Source of the DNA: Gnetum montanum
Lineage: Eukaryota > Streptophyta > Gnetopsida > Gnetales > Gnetaceae
Assembly: GCA_015680685.1 (NCBI GenBank)
Contig: MNCI01033535.1
Coordinates: 104,982-168,981 of the forward strand
DNA: 64,000 nucleotides
Reading direction: 5' to 3'
Positions 11,250 through 21,990 of this stretch are shown piece after piece. Under the pieces are notes generated by a model that made no database searches, was not told where the DNA came from, and worked only from the letters and a program-made list of their open reading frames with translations. Each line of letters opens with the position of its first letter. Position 1 is the stretch's first letter. The translations under genes were made by a program, and so were the position numbers.

Positions 11250-11267
11250 TCCCTGACAATGGCGCCA
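11250..11267 (-). other. Element B primer-binding site (tRNA-Asp type)
   Basis: The minus strand reads TGGCGCCATTGTCAGGGA, one base from the LTR edge at 11269. It has three transitions relative to the complement of plant tRNA-Asp. Confidence 0.85.
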
Positions 11268-11268
11268 A

Positions 11269-12057
11269 TGATGAGTGGTGAGGTACCCCTACACTCAACC
11301 ATACGAATACGAGCATTACACGTGCGATCCAGTCGAACTCCGAAGACTAAGTGCCTACACACCGGGACACTTAAGGTTAATCATTTGTTGTCTTCCCAGA
11401 TTTACTTGTATTTGTCACGGTTGTATGGTTAAGTAAGTATGAGGTATGTGATTTTTATGTCTTTTCTATTTTATCACCTATGCTAATGAGGGAAAAGGTG
11501 AAGAGACTAAGTAACTAACTTTAACTAACTAAGTTCTAATGCCTAGCATCGATATCTGTTCGCACTTGCCATTCACACCCTAAACCAATGCAACCTTCTA
11601 GAATTACCAAACGCTATTCGTTACTGGGATTACCAAGCGTAACGCACGTGCTCGAAGTGGTTGTACTGAATGCACTTAACTATGAGAGAAGGGTTGAAAG
11701 AGATTGAATTAACTAATAAATCAATTAAACGATGAACAATAAATAACAATAATTAAAGTCCTATTTAGCTTAGTCCATGCACTACAAGGTTTATCCAAAA
11801 GTTCATCTTTATTTTCGTACACAAACTTGTGCTCAGGTACAATATTTTCTCGAATAAAGATTCGTTCACTTTGGAACTCCTACTACAGGCACATGGAAAT
11901 TATTCTATCTCTGGAGAGGTAAAAATGCCAAAGTTTTTCTAAGGGTCTAGATCTAGATTTTGAAGCAAGGGAGAATCACCTCTTATTTAAAGATTTGGCA
12001 GCACGCTGCAATATCGCGTACGCGATATCATGGGGGATGCGATATCACGTCCCATCA
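11269..12057 (-). repeat. Element B 5' LTR
   Basis: 789 bases, TGATGAGTGG to ACGTCCCATCA, followed by the ATTGT duplication. It carries a perfect 18-base palindrome ATATCGCGTACGCGATAT at 12011-12028 in the U3 side and a TATA variant at 11982-11992. It differs from the 3' LTR by many point changes, an extra ~34 bases near 11360-11415, and a shorter iteron block, so the insertion is old or its U3 repeats are unstable. Confidence 0.9.
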
Positions 12058-12062
12058 ATTGT
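12058..12062. repeat. Target-site duplication ATTGT, right copy (element B)
   Basis: Matches 5072-5076 exactly. Element A's LTR resumes directly after it. Confidence 0.8.
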
Positions 12063-12331
12063 CATGCATGCAATGCATCCAAGTACATCACACTTGAATA
12101 AAGATTTCATTCAATTATAAAACATCACACTATGGGCACACATTGCTAAGTATTGAATTTAAGAATACAAATTAAAAGAGTTTTGTTACTATGCTAATGT
12201 ATCTACTTGGTTTAATGTGCCTAAGTGTTGCTTATATAGGCTAGCATGCACCTTGCAATATCGTTTATACAATAACGTATGCTGAGATACAATAATGTAT
12301 CAATGAAATTAAATATACGATATCATTGTCA
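12063..12331 (-). repeat. Element A 5' LTR, U3 part
   Basis: Continuation of the LTR begun at 4500. A TATA-like CCTATATAAGC is on the minus strand at 12230-12240. It is followed by an iteron block (TGCAATATCGTTTATACAATAACG, ATACAATAATGTATC) ending near TATCATTGTCA at 12331. The end position is inferred from alignment with the start of C's LTR and could be off by a few bases. Confidence 0.6.
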
Positions 12332-13240
12332 CAAAAAAGTTCAATTTATCACCTTCTACATTTGATCATAACTTTCTTAGAACCACTACCAAATCAAATT
12401 ATGAATGTGCTTTAGATGTCTTTGTGACTCCTTCAATAGGATATCCTAAGATTTTTATTTTTGGAAAATAAAGAAGATGTTCATGTGTTTATTTGCTACT
12501 AACCAACCCTCAAAATGTACTAGGAATCATTAACTTTTAGATTAGTGGTAAATTAATAGACTCTCTACACCATTTTTTACAATTTTGCATTAAAGGAATA
12601 CATTCTAATTATAAGTAATGCTAGAAAATAAGAATATGTATTACAACTATAGATACAAAATCCTTCAAGCAATAGGTATAAAATTTGTTGAAAATAAAAA
12701 AATCTCAAGATCGAATAGAAGACATATTACTAGAGGCTATAAAAAATATAACTATGTAACATATGTTAAGGGTTAAAAAGAACTGGTATGATGAAGACTT
12801 CAAGAAAGGTTACCTCTCAAAAATTCTTATCATAAAAAAGCTTTGAATAAGGACTACATGAAATTACTTCAGGAAAAAAAGATTTTTAAAAGAGCATCAA
12901 AATAATATGATGCAAATTATAAAGTAAGATCGACAAAAATTTTGGAAATTTTTAGAAATAAAGTTTCTACAAGAAATGATATTTTTTATAGACATAAAAG
13001 GATTCTATAAAAATATATTTTATCATGAGATAAATATCATAACAAGTTGCATGCTCCTAGATATTTTACAACTTATGTATAAAAAGTTAGTAAAGGGAAT
13101 TACAAAATTTGCTTTTGAAAAAGTTGTAGATGCAAAGAATTATATGTTGAATTATTAAAAGGTGGTAAAGAGGTAATTTAGAGATATTTCTCAATTCTCA
13201 CATATTACTATGGACAATCAAAGATGATGTGAATGTTCTC
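12332..13240 (+). other. AT-rich stretch with possible LINE-like fragment
   Basis: 12332-12690 shows nothing I recognise. Around 12690-13240 the plus strand, read across stops, gives WYDEDFKKGYLSK, then DRQKFWKFLE and an open 60-codon piece (12976-13158). The spacing loosely recalls the linker between endonuclease and RT in plant non-LTR retrotransposons. No catalytic motif is visible. It may equally be anonymous AT-rich DNA. Confidence 0.2.
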
Positions 13241-14075
13241 TATAAGATTTTGTAATTTGAATTTTAAGTGATTTGCTACAAAGCCTTAACATTTGTAATC
13301 TTGCAAGGAGCTTTGCCATATAATACAAATATTTTAAAAGAAAGAGGGTTATTTCATTGATTGCACTAAAGTGACATATGGTTTTATTTTCTATCTGAGC
13401 CTACTATAACACCCCTATTAATTATCTATAAAATATCCTATAAATAACTAATAAAGATGCTATGAAAATCCAAGGATCTAGATTTAACCTTGATTTTAAA
13501 AGGAAGTAAATAAAAACTATTAATTAGAAACATAAATACAGTACAGTAATATAGCATAGAAAGATTTTATCATACTCTCATATATACTTAAATAAAATTT
13601 ATTTAGAGAAAATTAGAGATTTGCATAGCCAAGAAAAGATAAATGTCTAAACATTTCACTAGATATATCATAAAATTGTATGTAAAATAATGGTCCTAAT
13701 ACACTTGTTTCATCTTAATTGGATATCTAAAAATAAAGATATTCATAATTTAAGTTTGTGAGATTAATTACTAAAATTAAAAATATTAAATAAATTAATT
13801 ATTAATATATAATAAATAATATTAAAATTGGAAAATGCACCAAAATGAAAAATGATCCTTGTAATCTCATGGTTCCGATGACATAGACAACAAATTCATA
13901 TTTATCATACTTTATTATTTATTCATAAAAATAGGTACATGGCTCAAATATTCAAAAAGTATATAAGGTTTCTATTTTAGTAAAATAAAAAATATACAAA
14001 AATTAATTTTCAAGTTTATAAGATCTATGTTATACAGAATTGATTCACCCTTTGTCTCATGTTTCTCTTTCAATG
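13241..14075. other. Anonymous AT-rich DNA
   Basis: No frame, repeat or boundary signal that I can support. It is the left flank of the element D insertion, with the ATTTC target copy at 14076-14080. Confidence 0.4.
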
Positions 14076-14080
14076 ATTTC
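14076..14080. repeat. Target-site duplication ATTTC, left copy (element D)
   Basis: ATTTC precedes the left LTR of D and recurs at 27390-27394 after the right LTR, defining a single 13.3-kb insertion. Confidence 0.8.
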
Positions 14081-14975
14081 TAATGAGTGGTGAGTATACA
14101 CTACGCCCAATCATACAAATTACAAGCATTCACGCATAATCTGGTCAAATTCCATAGACCTTAATTTCTCAAGTACACTGGTTCTAGGAAGTGAAATCTA
14201 ATCGTGATGATTGTTGTCTTCCCAACTACACTTGTGAAGCTTAGTTGTATGGTTAAGTCTAATTGGGGCATATGAATTTTTTTTATTTTATATTTTATTT
14301 TCCTATGATTGATAACAAGTTGAAACTCAATTTATTAACCAATTTAACTAATCTGATTGCTAATTAATAACTAAGTATTCTAACATAAGCATCTAGTTCC
14401 ACTTTCCATACACATCATGAATGCATACAACACTGTTGGGTTACTAAGCATTAAGCACCACTAAGATTACCAAGTGTTGTATGTTATGCTCGAAGCAGTT
14501 GTACTTATGTGTTTAATCTATATATCTTAATTAGTTAATTAATTAAAATCTTACTTACCTTAATTAATTGCTTAATTAATAAAAATGGTAAATGTATAAA
14601 TAAATCATTAATCTATTCCAAGTGCTACAAGGTTTGATCAAAAGGCTCATCTTTATTATCATTAACATTGCTATGCTTAGGTACATCAATGCTCAAATAA
14701 AGATCCATACACTTTCGAACTCTAGCTATGGGCACTCAAAAAATATTCTAACTTTCAAATGAATAAACTGCAAAAACTTCACTAAGCTATTGAAAAACTT
14801 TCCCTTTTACATGGCGGAAGCACCACATTTATAGACTTTATTATGGAGCTGCATCAATGGGGCCTCATAAATGTAGAAAATGCTACATTGATGTAGCCCT
14901 ATCGATGAGGCAACACCACATCAATGGGGCCATGTTGACATGGGTCCATTGATGCAAAATGTTGATGCTTCATCA
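14081..14975 (-). repeat. Element D 3' LTR
   Basis: 895 bases, starting TAATGAGTGG (TG eroded to TA) and ending GATGCTTCATCA. TATA box on the minus strand at 14826-14836 (CTATAAATG). Toward the outer edge it has CATCAATGGGGCC-type iterons and the near-palindrome CTACATTGATGTAG (14883-14896). It aligns throughout with 26480-27389. Confidence 0.9.
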
Positions 14976-15296
14976 TATCACCATGATTGAATGAAAACTT
15001 GTTCTCGAGTTTCCTTACAAAATTGAGAAGGTATGGGATTATTGACTGATACTTGACACAATAAACTAACACAAAAAAACTGAGCACCTCAGTGTACAAA
15101 TCAACATTATTACAAAATTTGTGGTGTTCATAACACAAAATTGAACATCATGATATGACTACTCAAACTAGATAGCACATCCTCTAATGGTATGAAGATG
15201 GTTGAGAAGATCAAATAGTCCCAAGTGTTGAGGTTCCTAAGATTCCAAATGACCTTCACTAGCCTTAGATACACATGGTGGCTAAGGAGGCTGTGG
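14976..15296 (-). other. Element D polypurine tract and 3' UTR
   Basis: The minus strand CAATCATGGTGATA abuts the LTR and is the presumed PPT. 14990-15135 is shared with B at about 5925-6060 (TTCCTTACAAAAT, GTGTTCATAACA). The aORF stop is at 15297. Confidence 0.6.
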
Positions 15297-18064
15297 CTAT
15301 CTTGTTGTGGTTGCAATCTCCCATGGAAGGTAAAAGGCATCCATTAATGCCTTCATCTTCTCCTCTTTACTGTAGGGATCATTCATAGTCCACACAACAT
15401 CACCAATGTGGCCTAGAATGGGGATATCCCATGGATAGGACATTACTGGGAACAAGTTCTTGATGTTAAAAAACCAGGTAGTGAATTGTTTACATTCGAC
15501 ACCAAACACACTAACTACATTTTGAAGTTCTTGGTAGTCATTCATTCTTTCAAGTAGGCTCTCAGTAGTGGATCTATGATGAATATATTTACCCTTGGAA
15601 ACCTTGTGTTCAGCATTTGCCTTTGTAAGCTTTTGCTTGATGTCCTTGTGATGCTTGAACTCGATCTTATACAACAAGTATGAGCTAGCCACCTACTTTT
15701 ATAGTTCTAATAATAGTCAACATAGCTTGGTTTGTGTACTAGAGATTGGCGAGTTCCATATATTTGGTCATCTGCTCTATCTACAACTCTTTTAGATGAA
15801 TTTCTGCTTTCTTGTATTAATCAATCCCATCAACAATGGGCTACCATAATTCACGTCCTTGTTGAAGTTGCCTGAGGGTCTTATTCACCTTTTCCTTTGC
15901 CACTTGAATGTGTTTCTCATTTATTTCCTTCTATAGGTCGACCTGGTCTCTGTAGTGATTTTTAACTGTCTCAAATTTAAAAGCCTCTAATTTCCAAGTA
16001 TCTACTTTTATTGCTATCTTTTGGTGAAGGGCACAAATCCCCTCTATCAAGAGGTTTCTATTCTCAACCACCAATCTCCTTAACTCTATATTTGCTCTGG
16101 CTAGTTGCTCTTGCTATTGATGGATAAAATTAGTCAATTATTGTTTATGCTCATCAATGTTTTGTAGGTGATGATTTTCTACAGTCAATTGCACATTCTC
16201 TTAGTAGTTTATACTAAGGCCTTCTAAATTTTATGCTGGATGGCCTTTTCCAATGATCAATAGAACACTACCATCTCCATCGCATCCTCAACTCCTTTCA
16301 ACCTGGTGTGAAGCTATTCAAGAGCTTCATCTCTTGTTAATGTTGGGTTGAGAAATGTAGGGTTCGTAATCAAGGCTCTCAATTTAGCAACTTGCATAGC
16401 CAAGCATTCATTCATCTCCTTGGCTATTTTGAGTTGCCCTTCCAAAATAATATTCTTTTTCTTTTCCTCTAGTAGGTTCGACTAGGTTATAGTTATATTA
16501 TCCAAAAGGTCAAAGACATGTGGAAGTTGTTGCTCAATTTCTACTAGTTGATCCAATAGTTGTTCATGCTATGCTATGCTTGGTCTACATTTTATAGTCC
16601 TTACAGAAATCTGTACATCTTTAACTGTAGTGACATCTGGTACAGATGCCACAGGTGCATTGAATGTCTTAGTGATTCTATCAATAACCATCTCTACTAC
16701 TATTTCTTAACCTTGGTGTTGCATCACCAGTACTGTTGCTCCCTTTCCCTTCTCCAAGTGCACTGAAAAGGTCATGATGTTTTTAGAAATCTCTAGAAAT
16801 TATTGTTATTCTAAGAGAGATACCATTACCTCTCTAGTGCTAAGATTTGACCTTGTGGACAACTACATTAGTTGGGCAGAGAAAATGGATTCACCTCCCC
16901 TCCCCATTTGGCTAACTATTTAGGCTACCTCATTCAGGTGATTCATCATGGATTGGTACTTAGATGGGTCTCCACCACTTTTTCCTGCTTGTTACTCTTG
17001 CTCACTCAAGAGCCATTCTTGGAACTTTCACAACCATTGGGATGTTGTAGTGATTTCTAGCACTATTTTTATGTGGCAAGTAGAGGTGGTGATTGCTACT
17101 CCTTTTCTTGGATTATTGTTACAAGATTTTTATCTTTCATCATCTCTAGCCAATTAGTAGTCGAAGTACATTAGACAACATCATTAGTATATTGGACTAT
17201 TCCTCCCCTTCGACATAGTTTTCTGATGAGGCATGGGAAAGGTGGTGGGTTTCTTCCATGTTCATTCTCCTTGAACTACTTCTCTATCTCTAAATAGATT
17301 AGATGTGGAAGGTTAACCAAGAATATTTCACTCAAAGTGGCACATGCATGGACAGAAAAGGTAATGATCTTGTTAGGCCTCACTATGGGGTTTAGATGAA
17401 AGTTTGCAATCTTGTAATAAATTCTTTTTACCGGTGTGAGTACACCATACTTCTTGTGGTCAACACCATAGCACTACTAAACCCATTTCTTTTTAATGTT
17501 GGGATCCACCTACATCAAAATCTCAGTGAGATTTTCCCTAGTTTCAAGTAACCCAAGTACCTCTACAATGGCTTGCACTAAGTAGGAGCCTAAAATGTCC
17601 TTGATCTTGATCATTGAATTAACCTACCTATTACTTCAAAATAAGAACATCTCTTCCATATACCACTCTCTACTGTAAGTGATAATTGGCCACATGGGAG
17701 AGGTCTTCAATTGGTCTCATACCTCTTTAGGTACTTGCACCAAGAAAGAGCCAAAGTTCAACTCTTGGAGCACTATTTTCTAGACCTCCCTTGATCTGAT
17801 TTGGTTTAGATCATCTTCTGTCAAGGTTATCTCAAGGTTCACTTCTTGAGCTTGTGCCTCATCCCTATGGGAATGCTCTATTTCTACCACCTATTTTAGA
17901 ATCTAACGAATAGACTCCACTTCAGCCTCCTCCTTAAGAGGTCTCGTAGCATGGGTTGCAATTGGCTCTTCCTAGGCCTATTCTTAGCCCCTTTTCATTC
18001 TTGGCCATTTTTCCCTTGATTAAGATGGTCCTCCTTTTTGTGTATGTTTTCCTTTTAGTGTCAT
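15297..18064 (-). pseudogene. Element D additional ORF (aORF): plant-transposon-protein-like N-terminus plus coiled coil
   Basis: Lies between pol and the 3' LTR in the sense direction, where Athila elements carry an env-like ORF. Start taken at ATG 18064 (MTLKGKHTQKGG, compare MAPKRL in C and MPPKRL in F). The N-terminal third has TPVKRIYYKIANFHLNP, HACATLSEIFLV and PPPFPCLIRKLCRR. From memory this resembles the 'putative plant transposon protein' domain. The middle is rich in Glu, Lys, Gln and Leu with a heptad-like pattern, suggesting a coiled coil. The C-terminus (open at 15297-15692) has IKNLFPVMSYPWDIPILGHI, matched in C (PNNIFP.FPCQWEVPILAKI) and E. I see no signal peptide or transmembrane helix, so an envelope role is not supported. 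Broken by many TAG and TGA codons. Confidence 0.7.
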
Positions 18065-18499
18065 CTATGATCACAACACATTTATGAATTAGTAGATATA
18101 ATGTGTGACTTAGAATATTTTGATACCTTATCTCATTAATTACTTACACTTGGCTATGGTTGGACCATGGAAAATTAATTATTTTGTTAATTAATTTTTT
18201 ATTGTAAGTGTCATCAAAGTTTATTGGAAAGGTTTAACTCTTGTAATTTGATGTTTTAATGATGATTCCTTACTTAAACCTTTATGGGAGTTAGAAAAAT
18301 GTCAAAAAAATTTTATAAAAAGCAACACATTTGTGGCCCCCATGACTAAGATCTTACCTTTAGGAGCTATAGGGTCAAAGAACGAAGTGATACAAACAAA
18401 TAGTTAGAAAGTTATGGGAACTTGAAGCTTTTGGGGCTCTAAAAACTACAAACGCTCCTTGGATGTTTAAGAGTAAATGTGAAAATTTTAAAGGGTTTC
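18065..18499 (-). other. Leader between internal TATA block and aORF of element D
   Basis: Contains the second CATGGGG motif (GTCATGGGGGCCAC on the minus strand, 18334-18350), also found upstream of the aORF in C (48911-48921) and, eroded, in F (39354-39365). No reading frame is evident. Confidence 0.5.
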
Positions 18500-18600
18500 A
18501 TGCATATATATATATATATATATAGGATTTTTGTGCTACATCGATGGGGCCATGTATACACATTGGCTCCATTGATGAGGCCCTATTTATGGGATCCACA
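18500..18600 (-). promoter_or_regulatory. Internal LTR-U3-like block with TATA repeat upstream of aORF (element D)
   Basis: A TA-dinucleotide TATA run (18503-18525) is preceded, in the sense direction, by U3-like iterons. On the plus strand ACATCGATGGGGCCATGT at 18538-18555 matches ACATCAATGGGGCCATGT at 14918-14935 in D's own LTR, and CATTGATGAGGCC at 18569-18581 is LTR-like as well. The order iterons, TATA, ORF is the same as in the LTR. This suggests a duplicated promoter serving the aORF. Transcription from it is inference. Confidence 0.5.
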
Positions 18601-20120
18601 AATGTAATTTTGAAATTTGAAGATTTCAAAAAATACAAGGAATTTTTGAATGAATTTGAAGTCTATGAAGTCCTAGAGAAGCTAAGAATATGATGAAATC
18701 ATGGAAGAGGATCTTTGAAAGCTTAAAAATTCAAAAATTTGATGGAGAATGTGTGAATTGAAGAAAGTACTTAAAGGAGCACATGGTTAGATGCAGAAGA
18801 TGAGTGAACAAAATGTTTTGATTGAAAAAATACCTAAGGATAATATGCTTAATGAAACTAACTAAGAGATATGCAAGTGGATCCTTCCCATAACAGGCAC
18901 ATGCCCTATTTTCCCTTGCATAACCTCAACCCAAGTCTGTGAGCCCCATAAGTGATTAATGGTTTATGAAAGTTAAGGACCAAAACCTAAAAGTTTCTAC
19001 CAAAGAATTCAAGTATGTTAGACAAAGATACCAAATAAGAACATGGACACCAATAGTGAGGTGAGTTATGAACAACATGGGTGGATGATGGAGGAGGTGG
19101 AATGGAGTTCCAAATTGAGGTCATAAGAAGTCCTTTGTGGATCCGTGTTTAAATGACCTAAGAAGATCCATCCTAAGTTTAGACCAAAACCAACCATTTT
19201 TAGTGACTTCACATCACCACTCTGAGACCAATCCACCTCCTTGAGACACAAGAATATTCCTTAAGGAGAAGAAAAGAGAAGTAAGAAGTAAGAGAGGGCC
19301 TTAGTTAGAGGAAACCTTCAAGCATGGGTAACATGTCTTTCTGGTCCCATAACTAATGCTTGTAGCCCATTTATTTGTCTAAGAAGTGTGATTTGAATTT
19401 TCACTATTTTTAATATTTTTTTCTTTATTTCTTTTCTTCTCTTTTTATTTTTCAAATAGAGACCACGCCATGCAAAGACTTATTTAACTTCCTATTTATG
19501 GTTGACATGGAACCGTAATAAATCCATGAAAACACTCATGCACCTAAGTAAGTAGAAGAGTACAAAGAGTATTGAGTTCCCTTGAAGTCACACCCTGTGC
19601 AAATCTTTGAATCCTTCCTAATTCTAGAAACCACCAAAGTCATAAATTTATTAAAGGTTTATTTAATGAAAGCAACCTCATATTTTCAAAATGAGGAAAA
19701 CCATAGATTTTTGTGCATGCGTGGATGTCGTGGACCTACTCCTTGTTCCATGAAAAAGAAACCATATCTTAGTCATTGATACAAAAATTCAAAAATGGAA
19801 GCCAAACATTAGCAAACAAAAACATTAAGCATAAACCACCAATAGCAATAGCAATAGCACCACTATGTCCTATTAGCATAAAGGATGTTTATTAATAAAA
19901 ATTTTGAAAGTCAAACAAAGATAAAGTAAAATATATAAGAAAGTATCAAATATTTAAGAAAAATTTAAATGTACTAATGACGGTGGAAAAAAAATGGTGT
20001 AAAATATAAAAAAGTCTTAAAATCAAAAAAGTGTAAAATAAAAAAAATTTTAAAAAGAAAGTAGAAAAACTAAGAATCCATGTATATGATCAACATGAAT
20101 GGCCATCTTCCCCATGACTG
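18601..20120 (-). other. Element D conserved non-coding region between pol and internal promoter
   Basis: Shared in pieces with B (6400-7790), E (32580-33540), F (39600-39887) and, in opposite orientation, C (47065-48660). Blocks include the GTAACATGTCTTTCTGGTCC motif (about 19328-19348), a T-rich stretch in the sense direction (about 19900-20060), and TCATGGGGAAGATGGCC at 20101-20118 just after integrase. No intact frame. Confidence 0.6.
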
Positions 20121-20169
20121 AGTTGGAAGAAGAAGATTTGAAAAATTGAGCATGGTTGTCCATCCGTTG

Positions 20170-21400
20170 AGGTATCTATTACATTGGCTTACTTGGGCTC
20201 ATGGAAAGGCTTGACCTATTGAATGTTGACAAACTACATGTTTTTTAGGCTTTCAGATTTGTATATGATCATGTTCCTAGAAGGAAAGGTTTCATTGATT
20301 ATATGAAGCCCTTGCCACAATGTTTGCAATTTGGTTTTTTGAGGAACATGTGTGGGGTTCTAGTAGAGGACCTTATCTCCAAGTTGAAGCTTGATAATTT
20401 TGATTCTTAGGTGATGTTGTTATTTGTTGAGTTTCTCGTAAGGATAGGGCCACTAATTGATTTTCATATAGCACATTTAGGTTCATCAGTCTTTATTTTT
20501 ATGATACACCGAGGTCAAGGTCTAGGTCATAGGCTATTGAGAGTGTATGGAGCTTGGATTGAATTAGGAGTGTTGGAAAATTTTTGTACACCAACTCATA
20601 GGAAGAGTAGCCAATAGGAATTTTCCGTATTGAGTAGTAGGCTCAAAGGGCATCTTTGAGTTTTGTCCTCCAATCTCTCCTATATTTTCTAATAGTTATC
20701 ATTAGAATCTTTATGATCTCCTTGTTAGTAACCTTTACTTGATTATTAGCTTGGAGATGATAATGTGTTGTTAATTTATGTTTAATCCCTAAGTGTTGAA
20801 TGAGCTCCCAAAAAGTGGTGCCTGTGAAGTATGCTCCATTATTATAAATTAGTGCACATGGCACACAAATCAAGTAGCAATGGATGATGTGCAATTAACA
20901 ACAACTATTAATTAGGCCCATTTGGTATAGTAGTCAATGGCTATGTTAAGATAGGCCTCTCCATTGAACATGGGTGTGATGGGATCCATGAAATCTATGC
21001 TCCATATATCAAAGGGTTCCAATGATTGAATCCATTATTGAGGATCCTCCATTCCTGTAGTCATTCTACCATCTCATTGATAATGTTCACAGGATTGGAC
21101 AAACTAGTGGGCATCCATAAAGATTATGGACCAATAGTATCCTACCATTAGGATTTTTATGGTTGTGCATCTCCCTATATAGTGGTCTTCACAAGGGCCT
21201 TCATGAGCATAATGAAGAATGCACAATTGATGTGCATCAGGGACACACCAATGAACTAGATCATCAACATACACCTTGTAAAAGTATCTATTGATTTTCA
21301 TGAAGTGCTTAGCCTAATGAAAAAACTATTTTTTCATTCTATAGTCTAGATCTTATGAAATTTCCTAAGTAAGAAGGTAAGTGAGGATGCCATCATACCA
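20170..21400 (-). pseudogene. Element D integrase
   Basis: DDE-type retroviral integrase. In sense order it has an HHCC-like N-terminal part (21104-21301, HQLCILHYAHEGPCEDH...GYYW..IFMDAH) and the first catalytic Asp in WSIDFMDPITPM (about 20975-21005). The second acid site has NNGAYF where DNG is expected (about 20835-20850), so Asp is replaced by Asn. The third has NNQVKVTNKEI where NGQAE is usual (about 20730-20765), so Glu is replaced by Lys. A C-terminal GDKVL..N...KLQ.LWQG..IINE.FPS block with VKPFHEP lies at about 20190-20400. Catalytically dead as read. Confidence 0.8.
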
Positions 21401-21990
21401 TTTAGATTCTATGGGAATCTATTCATTAATTGCACTGGTTAAGAGGAGTTCATCTAGGAATTGGTCAAAGAATGGGCTCTCCTCCTCTTCATTATTCCAT
21501 CATAATCAAGAGAGATGGTCAATGATCACATTCTTAGTTCCCTTTCAATCTACCATTGTGGGATTGAATTCCTGCAAAATCACAAGTCACCATATAACAT
21601 AGGGACTTACCATTGGCTTATTCATTAGGAAGAAAATGGCACTATGGTCATTGTGGATGTACACTTTATATTCAAGCACATAGTGCCTAAATGTTTCTAG
21701 AGCATACACCACTATCATTAGTTCTTTCTTTGTGGTGGTGTAATTGAGCTGCATACCCACAATGCTTCAGCTTACACAATGGATATAATATGGATGTTTT
21801 TGATCATCCAATTGCATAATCATAGCTCCTAAGGTGCAATTGGATGCATATATCATGATATGAAATGATTTGGACCAATTTGGTGCTCATATAATTAGAG
21901 TTTCTATGATTTTTTCCTTTGGCTTTTGAAATGCATGTTCACACTTCTTGGTCCAAACAAATGGAGTATCCTTCTTTGTTAGTTCGACTA
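21401..21990 (-). pseudogene. Element D RNase H and RT thumb/connection
   Basis: Identified by position between RT and integrase and by weak motif traces: HNDSAIFFLMNKPM-like around 21600-21640 and YKVYIHNDHSAI-type residues, with LNYTTTKKEL around 21715-21745. This would degrade the RNA strand of the hybrid. The frame is too damaged to check catalytic residues. Confidence 0.6.

Larger units (their letters stand above)
5077..12057 (-). mobile_element. Element B: complete pol-less Athila-type retrotransposon nested in A's LTR
   Basis: Bounded by two related LTRs (5077-5908 and 11269-12057), with TGATG/CATCA ends and an ATTGT duplication. Transcription order on the minus strand is LTR, PBS, gag, protease, a conserved non-coding region, PPT and LTR. 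Reverse transcriptase, RNase H and integrase are absent: the protease ORF is followed after about 300 bases by the CATGGGGGAG motif that in other copies lies just after integrase. It would depend on enzymes from an autonomous relative. Element H has the same organisation, so this is a family structure and not a private deletion. Several stops in gag suggest it is no longer active. Confidence 0.85.

Noticed and set aside
12976-13158. 60-codon open frame as a host or small protein gene
   Set aside because: Short, AT-biased, no conserved motif or promoter context. At best part of a decayed LINE-like fragment.
15297-18064. aORF as a retroviral envelope
   Set aside because: Position fits, but I see no signal peptide, transmembrane helix or cysteine pattern. 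Coiled coil and the plant-transposon-protein-like part fit better.
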